In this document: piece after piece, positions 1 through 11,251 of the stretch
Numbering within the stretch: the first letter of the stretch is position 1
Layout: each line of letters begins with the position of its first letter
Source of the DNA: Anaeromyxobacter sp.
GTDB lineage: Bacteria > Myxococcota > Myxococcia > Myxococcales > Anaeromyxobacteraceae
Length of the DNA: 64,000 bases
Assembly (NCBI GenBank): GCA_016718565.1
Contig: JADKCZ010000001.1
Span: 1,054,001 to 1,118,000 of the forward strand
Direction of reading: 5' to 3'
The notes under the pieces: model-generated
Databases searched by the model: none
Seen by the model: the letters and a program-made list of their open reading frames with translations, nothing else
Told to the model about the DNA's origin: nothing
Program-made: the position numbers and the translations under genes

Positions 1-1736
<1,736 letters not shown>

Positions 1737-1769
1737 CGGAGCGGGTGGCCCCGCCTCGTTGAGGACCGC

Positions 1770-1802
1770 GGCCCCGTCCGAGCCTTCAGCTCGGGCGGGG
1801 CC
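1770..1802. terminator. Bidirectional hairpin between convergent GH13 genes
   Basis: A 14-bp stem (1770-1783 with 1789-1802, one G-U type mismatch) closes a 5-nt loop between the pullulanase stop and the 3' end of the minus-strand GH13 gene. There is no U-run on either strand, so it is a G+C-type terminator or RNA-end stabiliser rather than a classical intrinsic terminator. Confidence 0.6.
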
Positions 1803-1864
1803 GGGTCGCCTCTCCCGTGCCCCATCGGCTCAGCGGCCGTGAGGGGGAGTTCCGCACGGCCGCT

Positions 1865-4705
1865 TCAGGGGATGGCCACCGGCCCCACCGAGTCCATGAT
1901 GAGCGGCCCGCCGGCCGCGCCGCCGAACTCCCACGGGCCGCCGGCCAGCGTGAGCGCCCGCCTGAGCCCGCCCAGCCCGTCGATGTCCCAGGTGGTGGCG
2001 TAGACCCGCACGCCCGACCAGGTGGCCAGGCCGTAATCGGCGCGGTTGTAGGTGAAGGTGATGGTCCCGGCGGCCAGGTCGACCGCCACCTTGGGGGCCC
2101 GGCCCAGCGCGCCGGGCTCGGTGGCGCTGGCGCCGCTGCTGGTGTTCATCACGTTGGCGAAGCCGTAGGTGGTCTGGTTGAACTTCCAGGTGAAGCCGGC
2201 CGGGGCCGCCGCGTCCATGAGCGGCAGCACGGTGGCGCCGCCGAAGCCCGGCACCTCGAAGAAGACGTTGAAGGAGACGTGGTCGAAGCCGTTGCCAGGG
2301 TTCCAGACGGTGCTCAGGTCGGCCATGTGGAAGACCAGCTTCAGGGTGGTGGTGGCCGCCTGGATGGTGAGGCCGGTGACGTCGCCGTAGCGGCCGGTGG
2401 CGAAGGTGGCGTCGCCCGGGTAGCGGTAGGTCCCGCTGGGCCCGGTGTCGTCGCCGGCCGGATCGGCCACCTCGGTGACCACCGGGTCGAAGACCACGTC
2501 GCTGGTGAAGCGCACCGTGGGCGTGGCCACCCGCTCGGCGAGCGCGTAGAAGGCCAGGGTGTGCTGCACCACGCCCACCGCGTAGGTGGAGACCGGCAGG
2601 ACGATGCTGAAGCTGCCGTCGGCGGCCACGGTGGGGGTGGCGATGCGGTCGACGTACCCGTCGATCACCAGGCGGATGCGGGTGGTGGGCGGGCTGACCG
2701 TGCCGGTGAGGGTCACGTCGCCGCTGAAGACCTGGCCCTCCACCGGGGTGGTCACGGTGATGGTGACCGGCGGCGGCGGCGGGGCCACCACCGCGCCGGT
2801 GGCGCGCAGCACCAGCACGGCGCGGGCCGGCAGCACGGTGGTGAGCAGGCCGCCCTCGCCCACCGTGGGGGTGGTCGGGCTCCCCTCGGCGTGCAGCACC
2901 TCCAGCACCGCGCCGGCCGGCAGGCCGGTGGCCAGCCCGCTCACCAGCATGCGGCTCTCCGAGGTGTTCATGAGCACCAGCGCGGTCTCGGCGCCCAGGG
3001 TGCGCCGGTAGGCGAAGGGGCCGGCGCCGGCGGGGCTGTCGGCCAGCACGGTCATGGCGCCGCGCGAGAAGACCGGGTGGGCCCGGCGCAGGGCGGCCAG
3101 CGCGGCCAGCCGGCGGTAGCCCGCCGAGGTGGTGTCGTAGCGGTCGCCGGTGGTGCCGTAGCCGCCCTGGAACATGGCGGCGCGCGGCTCGGCGTACTCC
3201 TGCTCGGTGCCGTAGTAGACGACCGGGATGCCGGGCGAGGTGAAGAGGAAGGTGAGGGCCTGGGCCAGGCCGGCCGGCGTGCCGTTGGCGAGGAAGCGCG
3301 GCACGTCGTGGTTGTCCACGAAGGTGGGGGTGGTGAAGGGGTCCGGGTAGAGCGCCAGGTCCATGAAGCGCCGGACCCGGTAGGTGAGATCGGTGGTGGG
3401 CGCGGCCGGCGCGCCGAAGACCCGGCCCAGCTCGGCGAAGAGCGGGAACTGCAGCACGGCCGGCAGCTCCGGGGCGGCCGGGGTGCCCAGGTAGCTGGTC
3501 ACCGTCACGTCGGCGGTGCCCACCCCGGGCTCGGAGACCTCGAAGACCTCGCCGAAGGCCAGGAAGCCGGTGCGGCCGGTGGTGGCCGCCTGGGCCAGGA
3601 TGCCCGGCTCGGTGGCGGAGGTGGAGTGGAAGAAGTCGTTCCAGAACTCGTGCTCGACGAAGCGCACGGTGTCCACCCGGAAGGCGTCCACCCCCACCTC
3701 CTTCACCCAGTAGCCGTAGGAGTCCTTGAGCGCGGCCCGCACCAGCGGGTTCTCGGTGGCCAGGTCGTCGAGATCGGAGAGCTGGTAGGCCCGCTCCTGG
3801 CAGGCGTTCAGGTAGTCGGCGATGGCCGGCGTCCAGTGGTAGATGCCGGCGGCCCGCTGCACCGGATCGGTGGCGTCGTCCTGGTCGAAGGGGGCCTGCT
3901 CCGGCCGGCTGGTGGGCACCGCGGCGGTGTTCCTCACGAAGCCCTGGGTCACGTCGCAGCCGGCGATGGCCGGCCCGGTGGCGCAGCCGCCCAGCGAGGA
4001 GGACGGGGCGCAGGCGGCCGGGTAGGGCGCCCAGGTGTGGAAGTTGCCCATGTGGTTGGCCACCACGTCCTGCACCAGGTACATGCCGCGCCGGTGGAGC
4101 GCGTCGGAGAGCGCCTGGTAGGTGGCCAGCGTGCCCAGGTGCTCGTCCACCCGCTTCAGGTGCCGCGCCCAGTAGCCGTGGTAGCCGCCGTAGACCTGCA
4201 GGGGATCCCACCACTGGTTGGCCACCGGCGGCGTGATCCAGACCGCGGTGGCGCCCAGCCCCTGCACGTAGTCGAGCCGGTCGATGAGCCCCTGCAGGTC
4301 GCCGCCCGAGTACCTGGCCACCGTGGAGGGGTCGTACTCGCCCTGCCCCTGGTCGTCGTTGGTGCGGTCGCCGTTGGCGAAGCGGTCGGTCATGACGAAG
4401 TAGATGACCTGGTCGCGCCAGTCGGGCGAGGGCACGTGCAGCAGCGGCGCGAAGGTGCAGGCCTGGCTGGTGAGGGGCGTGCCGGCGCAGCCCTCGGGCG
4501 TGGCCGCGGTCACGGTGCGCACCTGCGCGCCGGCCGGGCCGCACTCGCTCCAGGCCGAGTAGGTGTAGCTGCAGGCCGGCGGCGGGCTGCCGCCGCCCGA
4601 GCTGCAGCCGGCCGCGGCCAGGCCGAGGAGCGCCGCCAGGAGGGCCAGGCCGGTGGGGCGGGCGGCGCGCCGGTGTGACCGAGGGTGACGGGCGATGGTG
4701 GGCAT
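1865..4705 (-). CDS. GH13 alpha-amylase-family lipoprotein with TSP1-like module and glucodextranase-type C-terminal domain
   Basis: Probable secreted endo-acting alpha-glucanase of 946 residues. The ATG at 4705 is preceded by GGAGG and starts a lipoprotein signal with lipobox LAAAGC. Residues about 40-85 form a Cys-rich thrombospondin-like segment (YSAWSECGPAG). The GH13 barrel starts near 90 (YFVMTDRFANGD). Its four regions are DVVANHMG near 211, DAFRVDTVRF near 338 (Asp nucleophile), FGEVFE near 383 (Glu), and VDNHDV near 461. After a beta domain comes a Big-type strand region near 625-720. Residues about 742-945 match a glucodextranase C-terminal domain (DPAGDDTGPSGTYRYP). It is divergent from the MalS-like gene across 136 bp, which suggests co-regulation. 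Longer upstream starts would lose the signal peptide. Confidence 0.9.
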   Translation of the reverse strand: MPTIARHPRSHRRAARPTGLALLAALLGLAAAGCSSGGGSPPPACSYTYSAWSECGPAGAQVRTVTAATPEGCAGTPLTSQACTFAPLLHVPSPDWRDQVIYFVMTDRFANGDRTNDDQGQGEYDPSTVARYSGGDLQGLIDRLDYVQGLGATAVWITPPVANQWWDPLQVYGGYHGYWARHLKRVDEHLGTLATYQALSDALHRRGMYLVQDVVANHMGNFHTWAPYPAACAPSSSLGGCATGPAIAGCDVTQGFVRNTAAVPTSRPEQAPFDQDDATDPVQRAAGIYHWTPAIADYLNACQERAYQLSDLDDLATENPLVRAALKDSYGYWVKEVGVDAFRVDTVRFVEHEFWNDFFHSTSATEPGILAQAATTGRTGFLAFGEVFEVSEPGVGTADVTVTSYLGTPAAPELPAVLQFPLFAELGRVFGAPAAPTTDLTYRVRRFMDLALYPDPFTTPTFVDNHDVPRFLANGTPAGLAQALTFLFTSPGIPVVYYGTEQEYAEPRAAMFQGGYGTTGDRYDTTSAGYRRLAALAALRRAHPVFSRGAMTVLADSPAGAGPFAYRRTLGAETALVLMNTSESRMLVSGLATGLPAGAVLEVLHAEGSPTTPTVGEGGLLTTVLPARAVLVLRATGAVVAPPPPPVTITVTTPVEGQVFSGDVTLTGTVSPPTTRIRLVIDGYVDRIATPTVAADGSFSIVLPVSTYAVGVVQHTLAFYALAERVATPTVRFTSDVVFDPVVTEVADPAGDDTGPSGTYRYPGDATFATGRYGDVTGLTIQAATTTLKLVFHMADLSTVWNPGNGFDHVSFNVFFEVPGFGGATVLPLMDAAAPAGFTWKFNQTTYGFANVMNTSSGASATEPGALGRAPKVAVDLAAGTITFTYNRADYGLATWSGVRVYATTWDIDGLGGLRRALTLAGGPWEFGGAAGGPLIMDSVGPVAIP

Positions 4706-4841
4706 GGCGGCGCCTCCGGGCGGCGGTCCCGGATGGGGCCTCGCGCCGGGACCAGCATAGGGCTGCGGCGTGGCCAAGTTCAGGCCTCGCCCGGGGCGGA
4801 CCCTCGGATTAGGCTCGGGGGGCCCGAGGAGGCACGCCGCC

Positions 4842-6677
<1,836 letters not shown>

Positions 6678-6757
6678 GCCCCGGCAGGGCCGGCCGATCC
6701 GGGGCGGGCCCGGCAGGCCGGCCGCCGGCCGGTCGGGCCAGCCGCCCCGTCCGGCGC

Positions 6758-6763
6758 TATGCT
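6758..6763 (+). promoter_or_regulatory. Putative -10 element (TATGCT) giving a leaderless start
   Basis: TATGCT lies 8 nt before the ATG at 6772, so transcription would begin at or one base before the start codon. No convincing -35 hexamer is seen 16-18 nt upstream, and no Shine-Dalgarno precedes the gene. Confidence 0.35.
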
Positions 6764-6771
6764 CCGGCGCC

Positions 6772-8298
6772 ATGCACCCCGCCCGCAGCACCAGCCGCCC
6801 GAGCCGCCTCGCCCCCGTCGCCGCGCTGCTGGCGGCGCTCCTCCTGGCCGCCTGCGGCGAGAAGGCGGCCGCACCCGATCCCTACCTCTTCCTCCCGCCG
6901 CCCGCGGCGGCGGTCCCGGCCGGCCTCGAGCCAGCCACCTGGGTGACGCACCTCGAGGAGGACCTCCTGCCCTACTGGCGCATGCCCGAGGCCCAGGGCA
7001 CGCCGGTCGGCAACTTCCCGACCTACCGGGGCATGGACGGCAGCCTGCAGGGCGCCACCAGCCGCAAGCCGCGCATGCTGGGGCGGCAGACCTACGCCTA
7101 CGCGGTTGGCTACCTGCTCACCGGCGACGAGGCGCTGCTGGACCTCTCCCGCGCCGGCACCACCTGGCTGCTCGCGCACGCCCTCGACCCGGCGCGCGGC
7201 GGCTGGCACGCCGACCTCGACGCGGCCGGCGCGCCGGCCGGCGACGGGCCGAAGTACGCGCAGGACATGTCCTACGCGGTGATGGGGCCGGCGGCCTACT
7301 TCTTCGTCACCCGCGACCCGGCCGCCGAGGCGGCGGTGCTGGCCACCCGCGACCTGCTCTTCGACCCGGCCACCTACTGGGACGCCGCGAACGGCCGCAT
7401 CCGCGACGGCCGCACCGCCGATCTCGCCGAGGAGCGGGCCATGGACGGCGGCAGCCTGGCGAGCTGGCAGCTGGTGGCGCAGCTCGACCCGGTGACGGCC
7501 TTCGAGCTGCTGGTGCAGCCGGCGCTGACCGACCCGGCGCGGCGCGAGCAGGCGCGCGCCGACCTGCGGGCGCTGCAGGCGCTGCTGGTCCGCGCCTTCT
7601 TCCGCGACGGCATCTTCTGGGGCGCCACCGGCTCCATCGGCGTCTACGGCAGCAAGCACACCGACTTCGGCCACCTCCTCAAGGCCTACTGGGCGGTGCT
7701 GCAGATCGACAAGCGGCTGGCGGACCGGCCGCAGGCCGGGTTCCTGGCGGGGCACGCGGCGCCGGCGCTGACCCGGGCCCACGACGCCACCTTCGGGCGC
7801 TGGCGGCGCGCCCCCGTGTCCATCGACGCCGAGACGGCCAACGGCTCCGACTGGTGGGCCTACGCGGAGGCGGATCAGCTGGCGGCCACCCTGGCGCTGC
7901 ACGACCCCACCTGGCTGCCGGTGGTGGCCCGGACCTCCACCAACTTCCGCGCCGACTACGTGGACCGGGGCCGGTCGGCCCGCGAGGTGTTCCCCTCGGT
8001 GAACGCCTTCGGCACCTGGGGCGGCGCCGCGACCACCAGCACCGCCAAGTGCAACGACTGGAAGAACGGCTTCCACTCCACCGAGCACGCCCTGGTGATG
8101 TTCCTGCTGGGCCACTACCTGGCCGGCACGCCGGCGCCGCTCCACTTCGCCTTCCCGGCCGCCCGGGTGGCCGAGCTGGCGGCGAGCGCCACGCCCTACA
8201 CCTTCCAGGGCACGGTCGCGAGCTTCGACGACCTGGGGCCGCTCGCGGGCGACCCCACCCGCCACAAGGTCCGGGTCTGGTTCACGGAGCTCCGGTGA
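6772..8298 (+). CDS. AGE (N-acylglucosamine 2-epimerase)-fold lipoprotein
   Basis: Predicted exported lipoprotein of 508 residues with an (alpha/alpha)6-barrel like AGE epimerases and cellobiose epimerases. The signal ends in lipobox LLAAC near residue 27. Family-type features are RQTYAYAVGYLLTGDEALLD near 102, DPARGGWHADLD near 141, KHTDFGHLLKAYW near 295, and NGFHSTEHALVMFL near 432. The conserved His residues of the last two fit AGE active sites. AGE enzymes are normally cytoplasmic, so a lipoprotein form is unusual. The substrate may be an oligosaccharide released by the neighbouring GH13 enzymes, but that is inference. It could also be a glycoside hydrolase of the same fold. Its stop overlaps the next gene's GTG by 4 nt. 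Confidence 0.75.
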   Translation: MHPARSTSRPSRLAPVAALLAALLLAACGEKAAAPDPYLFLPPPAAAVPAGLEPATWVTHLEEDLLPYWRMPEAQGTPVGNFPTYRGMDGSLQGATSRKPRMLGRQTYAYAVGYLLTGDEALLDLSRAGTTWLLAHALDPARGGWHADLDAAGAPAGDGPKYAQDMSYAVMGPAAYFFVTRDPAAEAAVLATRDLLFDPATYWDAANGRIRDGRTADLAEERAMDGGSLASWQLVAQLDPVTAFELLVQPALTDPARREQARADLRALQALLVRAFFRDGIFWGATGSIGVYGSKHTDFGHLLKAYWAVLQIDKRLADRPQAGFLAGHAAPALTRAHDATFGRWRRAPVSIDAETANGSDWWAYAEADQLAATLALHDPTWLPVVARTSTNFRADYVDRGRSAREVFPSVNAFGTWGGAATTSTAKCNDWKNGFHSTEHALVMFLLGHYLAGTPAPLHFAFPAARVAELAASATPYTFQGTVASFDDLGPLAGDPTRHKVRVWFTELR

Positions 8299-8783
8299 GG
8301 CGGGCGGCGCTCACCCTCCTGCTCCTCGCCGCCTGCGGCCCGGGGCCCAAGGACCCGGCCCTGGCCGGCCCCACCTTCACGGTGGGGGCCCTCACCTTCC
8401 GGGTGGGGTCCACCGGCGTGGTCAAGGAGGCTGGCCTGCTCACCTTCTGGCTCACCAGCAGCCCGGCCACCTGCACCGACATCTTCGCGGCGCCGGTGGC
8501 CACCACCACCTTCTTCTCGCTCGCCATCGAGCCGCCCGCCAGCGGCGCCACCAGCGCCACGGTGGTGCCGACCAAGTCCTTCCCCGCGGAGGGCGAGGCG
8601 CTGGGGCGGCTGGAGCGGCGCACCGGCGGCGCGCTCGACGCCCGGGTGGACGCGGCCTCGGGCAGCGTGACCTGGAGCGTGGACGCCGGGGGCGCCCTCA
8701 CCCTCGAGACCCTCGACGTGGGCTTCGTGGGCACCACGGACCGGATGGTGGGCGGCGGGCTCCGGCTCACCGCCTGCAACTGA
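8295..8783 (+). CDS. Small lipoprotein of unknown function
   Basis: A 162-residue frame starts with GTG at 8295, overlapping the preceding TGA (GTGA), so the two genes are translationally coupled. The N-terminus is a short lipoprotein signal (RRAALTLLLLAAC), giving a lipidated Cys at about residue 14. The rest is Thr/Ser/Gly/Val-rich and beta-prone with one further Cys pair, and it ends in TACN. I do not recognise the family. Coupling suggests it works with the AGE-fold lipoprotein at the cell surface. The high GC makes a chance frame possible, but the lipobox and exact overlap argue for a real gene. Confidence 0.7.
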   Translation: MRRAALTLLLLAACGPGPKDPALAGPTFTVGALTFRVGSTGVVKEAGLLTFWLTSSPATCTDIFAAPVATTTFFSLAIEPPASGATSATVVPTKSFPAEGEALGRLERRTGGALDARVDAASGSVTWSVDAGGALTLETLDVGFVGTTDRMVGGGLRLTACN

Positions 8784-8800
8784 GAGAGACCAAGGCGCGC

Positions 8801-10618
8801 GTGCACGTCCTCGGGATCTCGGCCTACTACCACGACTCGGCGGCCTGCCTGGTGAGCGACGGCCGCATCGTGGCCGCGGCCCAGGAGGAGCGCTTCAGCC
8901 GCGTGAAGCACGACCCCGGCTTCCCGCGCCGCGCCGCCGAGGCCTGCCTGCGCCAGGGCGGCATCGCCGCCAGGGATCTCGCCGCCGTGGCCTTCTACGA
9001 CAAGCCCTTCACCAAGCTCGACCGGATCCTGGAGACCCACCTGGCGATGGCGCCACGCGGCCTGCCGGCCTTCCTGGCGGCCATCCCGGTCTGGCTCGAC
9101 CAGAAGCTCTGGATCCCGGACCTGGTGAAGCGCGAGCTGGGGTACGAGGGGCCGGTGCTCTTCCCCGAGCACCACCAGTCCCACGCCGCCTCGGCCTTCT
9201 TCCCGTCGCCCTTCGAGGCGGCCGCCTTCCTCACCCTGGACGGCGTGGGCGAGTGGGCCACCGCCTCCTACGGCGCGGGGCGGGGCAACCGGCTCACCCT
9301 GGCGGCCGAGCAGCGCTTCCCGCACTCGCTCGGCCTGCTCTACTCGGCCTTCACCTACCAGGCCGGGTTCCGGGTCAACTCCGGCGAGTACAAGCTCATG
9401 GGGCTGGCCCCCTACGGCCAGCCGCGCTTCGTGCGCGCCATCCTCGACGAGCTCATCGACCTGAAGCCGGACGGCTCGCTCCGGCTCGACCTGTCCTACT
9501 TCGACTTCGTGGCCGGGCTGCGCATGACCAACCGGCGCTTCGACGCCCTCTTCGGCGGGCCGCCGCGCGCGCCGGAGGCGCCCCTCACCCAGCGCGAGAT
9601 GGACCTGGCCCGCTCCATCCAGGAGGTCACCGAGGAGGTGGTGCTGCGCTGCGCCCGCCACGTGCGCGCCGAGACCGGCGAGCGCGACCTCTGCCTGGCC
9701 GGCGGGGTGGCGCTCAACTGCGTGGCCAACGGCAAGCTCCTGCGGGCCGGGGTCTTCGACCGGCTCTGGATCCAGCCGGCCGCGGGCGACGCCGGCGGGG
9801 CCATGGGCGCGGCGCTGCTGGCCTGGCACCACCACTTCGGCCAGGAGGCGGCGCCCAAGGGCGGGCGCGACCTCCTCTCGGGGGCCTGCCTGGGGCCAGC
9901 GTACGACGAGGCCGAGGTGGCGGCCTTCCTCTCGGCGCGCGGCCTGCCCCACCGCCGGCTCGAGGAGGCCACCCTGCTCGACGAGGTCTCGGCGCTGCTC
10001 GAGGCCGGCCAGGTGGTGGGCTGGTTCCAGGGGCGCATGGAGTTCGGCCCGCGGGCGCTGGGGAACCGCTCCATCCTGGGGGACGCCCGCTCGCCCCAGA
10101 TGCAGCGGCGCATGAACCTGGCCATCAAGTTCCGCGAGAGCTTCCGGCCGTTCGCCCCGGCGGTGCCGCTGGAGCGGGCCGCCGAGTGGTTCGAGCTCCC
10201 TGGCGAGAGCCCCTACATGCTGCTGACCGCCCAGGTGAAGCGCTCCCGCCAGCGCGCCATGACCGCCGAGGAGGCGGGCCGCTTCGGCATCGACCAGCTC
10301 AACGTGGTCCGCTCGGAGATCCCGGCGGTGACCCACCTCGACCACTCGGCGCGGGTCCAGACGGTGGACCGCCGCGACCACCCGCGCTTCCACGCCCTGC
10401 TGACCCGCTTCGGCGAGCGCACCGGCTGCCCGGTGCTGGTGAACACCTCCTTCAACGTGCGCGGCGAGCCGCCGGTGGAGTCGCCGCTCGACGCCTGGCG
10501 CTGCTTCATGCGCACCGGGATGGACGCCCTGGTGCTGGGCGACCACCTGCTGGTGCGTGAGGGGCAGCCGCCGCTCACCGACGACGCGGCCGGGAGGGCC
10601 ACCCGTGCGCTCGACTGA
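8801..10618 (+). CDS. O-carbamoyltransferase, NodU/CmcH family
   Basis: Transfers a carbamoyl group from carbamoyl phosphate to a sugar or small-molecule hydroxyl; cytoplasmic, 605 residues, the family's usual length. It starts with GTG at 8801 after a weak GAGAGA. The N-terminus is typical (VLGISAYYHDSAACLV, EERFSRVKHD). HHQSHAASAFF near residue 121 matches the metal-binding Kae1-like domain. FGPRALGNRSILGD near 411 and VNTSFNVRGEP near 547 mark the C-terminal domain. It is followed by an SxtJ-like protein, a DUF5989 protein and an SGNH/TPR protein, a set recurrent near polysaccharide and toxin gene clusters. The likely acceptor is a surface glycan, but this is not shown by the sequence. Confidence 0.92.
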   Translation: MHVLGISAYYHDSAACLVSDGRIVAAAQEERFSRVKHDPGFPRRAAEACLRQGGIAARDLAAVAFYDKPFTKLDRILETHLAMAPRGLPAFLAAIPVWLDQKLWIPDLVKRELGYEGPVLFPEHHQSHAASAFFPSPFEAAAFLTLDGVGEWATASYGAGRGNRLTLAAEQRFPHSLGLLYSAFTYQAGFRVNSGEYKLMGLAPYGQPRFVRAILDELIDLKPDGSLRLDLSYFDFVAGLRMTNRRFDALFGGPPRAPEAPLTQREMDLARSIQEVTEEVVLRCARHVRAETGERDLCLAGGVALNCVANGKLLRAGVFDRLWIQPAAGDAGGAMGAALLAWHHHFGQEAAPKGGRDLLSGACLGPAYDEAEVAAFLSARGLPHRRLEEATLLDEVSALLEAGQVVGWFQGRMEFGPRALGNRSILGDARSPQMQRRMNLAIKFRESFRPFAPAVPLERAAEWFELPGESPYMLLTAQVKRSRQRAMTAEEAGRFGIDQLNVVRSEIPAVTHLDHSARVQTVDRRDHPRFHALLTRFGERTGCPVLVNTSFNVRGEPPVESPLDAWRCFMRTGMDALVLGDHLLVREGQPPLTDDAAGRATRALD

Positions 10619-10642
10619 TCCCCTCCGGACCTGGGTGCGCCC

Positions 10643-11071
10643 GTGAGCCTGCCCGCCGACGTGGCCGCCGGCCTGGCCCGGCTCGACCCCTCGCCGCGGG
10701 CGCTGCGCGCCTTCGCCCTCACGGTGGGCGGCGCGCTCCTGCTCCTGGCGGGCTGGCTCGCCTGGCGCGGCGGCGCCTGGGCGGCCTGGCTCCCCGCCGG
10801 CGCCGGCCTGCTGCTCATGGCCGCCGGGCTCCTGGCCCCGGCCCGGCTGCGGCTGCTGCACCGGGGCTGGATGGCGCTGGCGCTGGCGCTCGGCTGGGTG
10901 GTGTCGCGCCTGGTGCTGACGGCGCTCTTCCTGCTGGTGGTGACGCCGCTCGGCCTGGTGGCGCGGCTGTCCGGCCGGCGCTTCCTGGAGCTCCGCCCGG
11001 ATCGCGGCGCCCGCACCTACTGGATCCCCCGCCCGCCGGATCGGCGCGACGACTTCACCAAGATGTACTAG
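10643..11071 (+). CDS. SxtJ-like small membrane protein
   Basis: A 142-residue integral membrane protein with GTG start at 10643. Hydrophobic segments lie near residues 25-40, 45-65 and 70-105, and a charged C-terminal tail ends in DDFTKMY. Composition, size and position after a NodU-family carbamoyltransferase match the SxtJ family, named from saxitoxin clusters; its molecular role is unknown. It is 24 nt from the upstream gene and 9 nt from the next, so one operon. It may anchor the carbamoyltransferase to the membrane or form part of an export complex; both ideas are inference. Confidence 0.72.
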   Translation: MSLPADVAAGLARLDPSPRALRAFALTVGGALLLLAGWLAWRGGAWAAWLPAGAGLLLMAAGLLAPARLRLLHRGWMALALALGWVVSRLVLTALFLLVVTPLGLVARLSGRRFLELRPDRGARTYWIPRPPDRRDDFTKMY

Positions 11072-11080
11072 AGGTGGGGC

Positions 11081-11239
11081 GTGTCCAAGCTGCGCATCGT
11101 GGCCGATTACCTGGGGTTCCTGCGCCAGCAGAAGAAGTGGTGGGTGCTGCCCATCGTCCTCTTCCTGCTGCTCTTCGGGGCGCTCATCGTGCTGACGCAG
11201 GGGAGCGCGCTGGCCCCCTTCATCTACGCGCTGTTCTGA
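11081..11239 (+). CDS. DUF5989-family single-pass membrane peptide
   Basis: A 52-residue protein starting with GTG at 11081 behind GAGGTGGGG. It has a short amphipathic N-terminus with a basic QQKKWWVLP stretch, then one strong transmembrane helix (IVLFLLLFGALIVL) and a hydrophobic tail SALAPFIYALF. This is the DUF5989 pattern seen beside carbamoyltransferase and SxtJ genes. Function unknown. The frame exactly fills the space between its neighbours, and the preserved membrane helix argues it is real. Confidence 0.75.
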   Translation: MSKLRIVADYLGFLRQQKKWWVLPIVLFLLLFGALIVLTQGSALAPFIYALF

Positions 11240-11251
11240 GGCTCGGGACCG

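Noticed and set aside
1817..4678. A 953-codon plus-strand frame across the GH13 lipoprotein
   Set aside because: Gly/Arg/Ala-rich shadow of a gene that has all four GH13 motifs on the minus strand.
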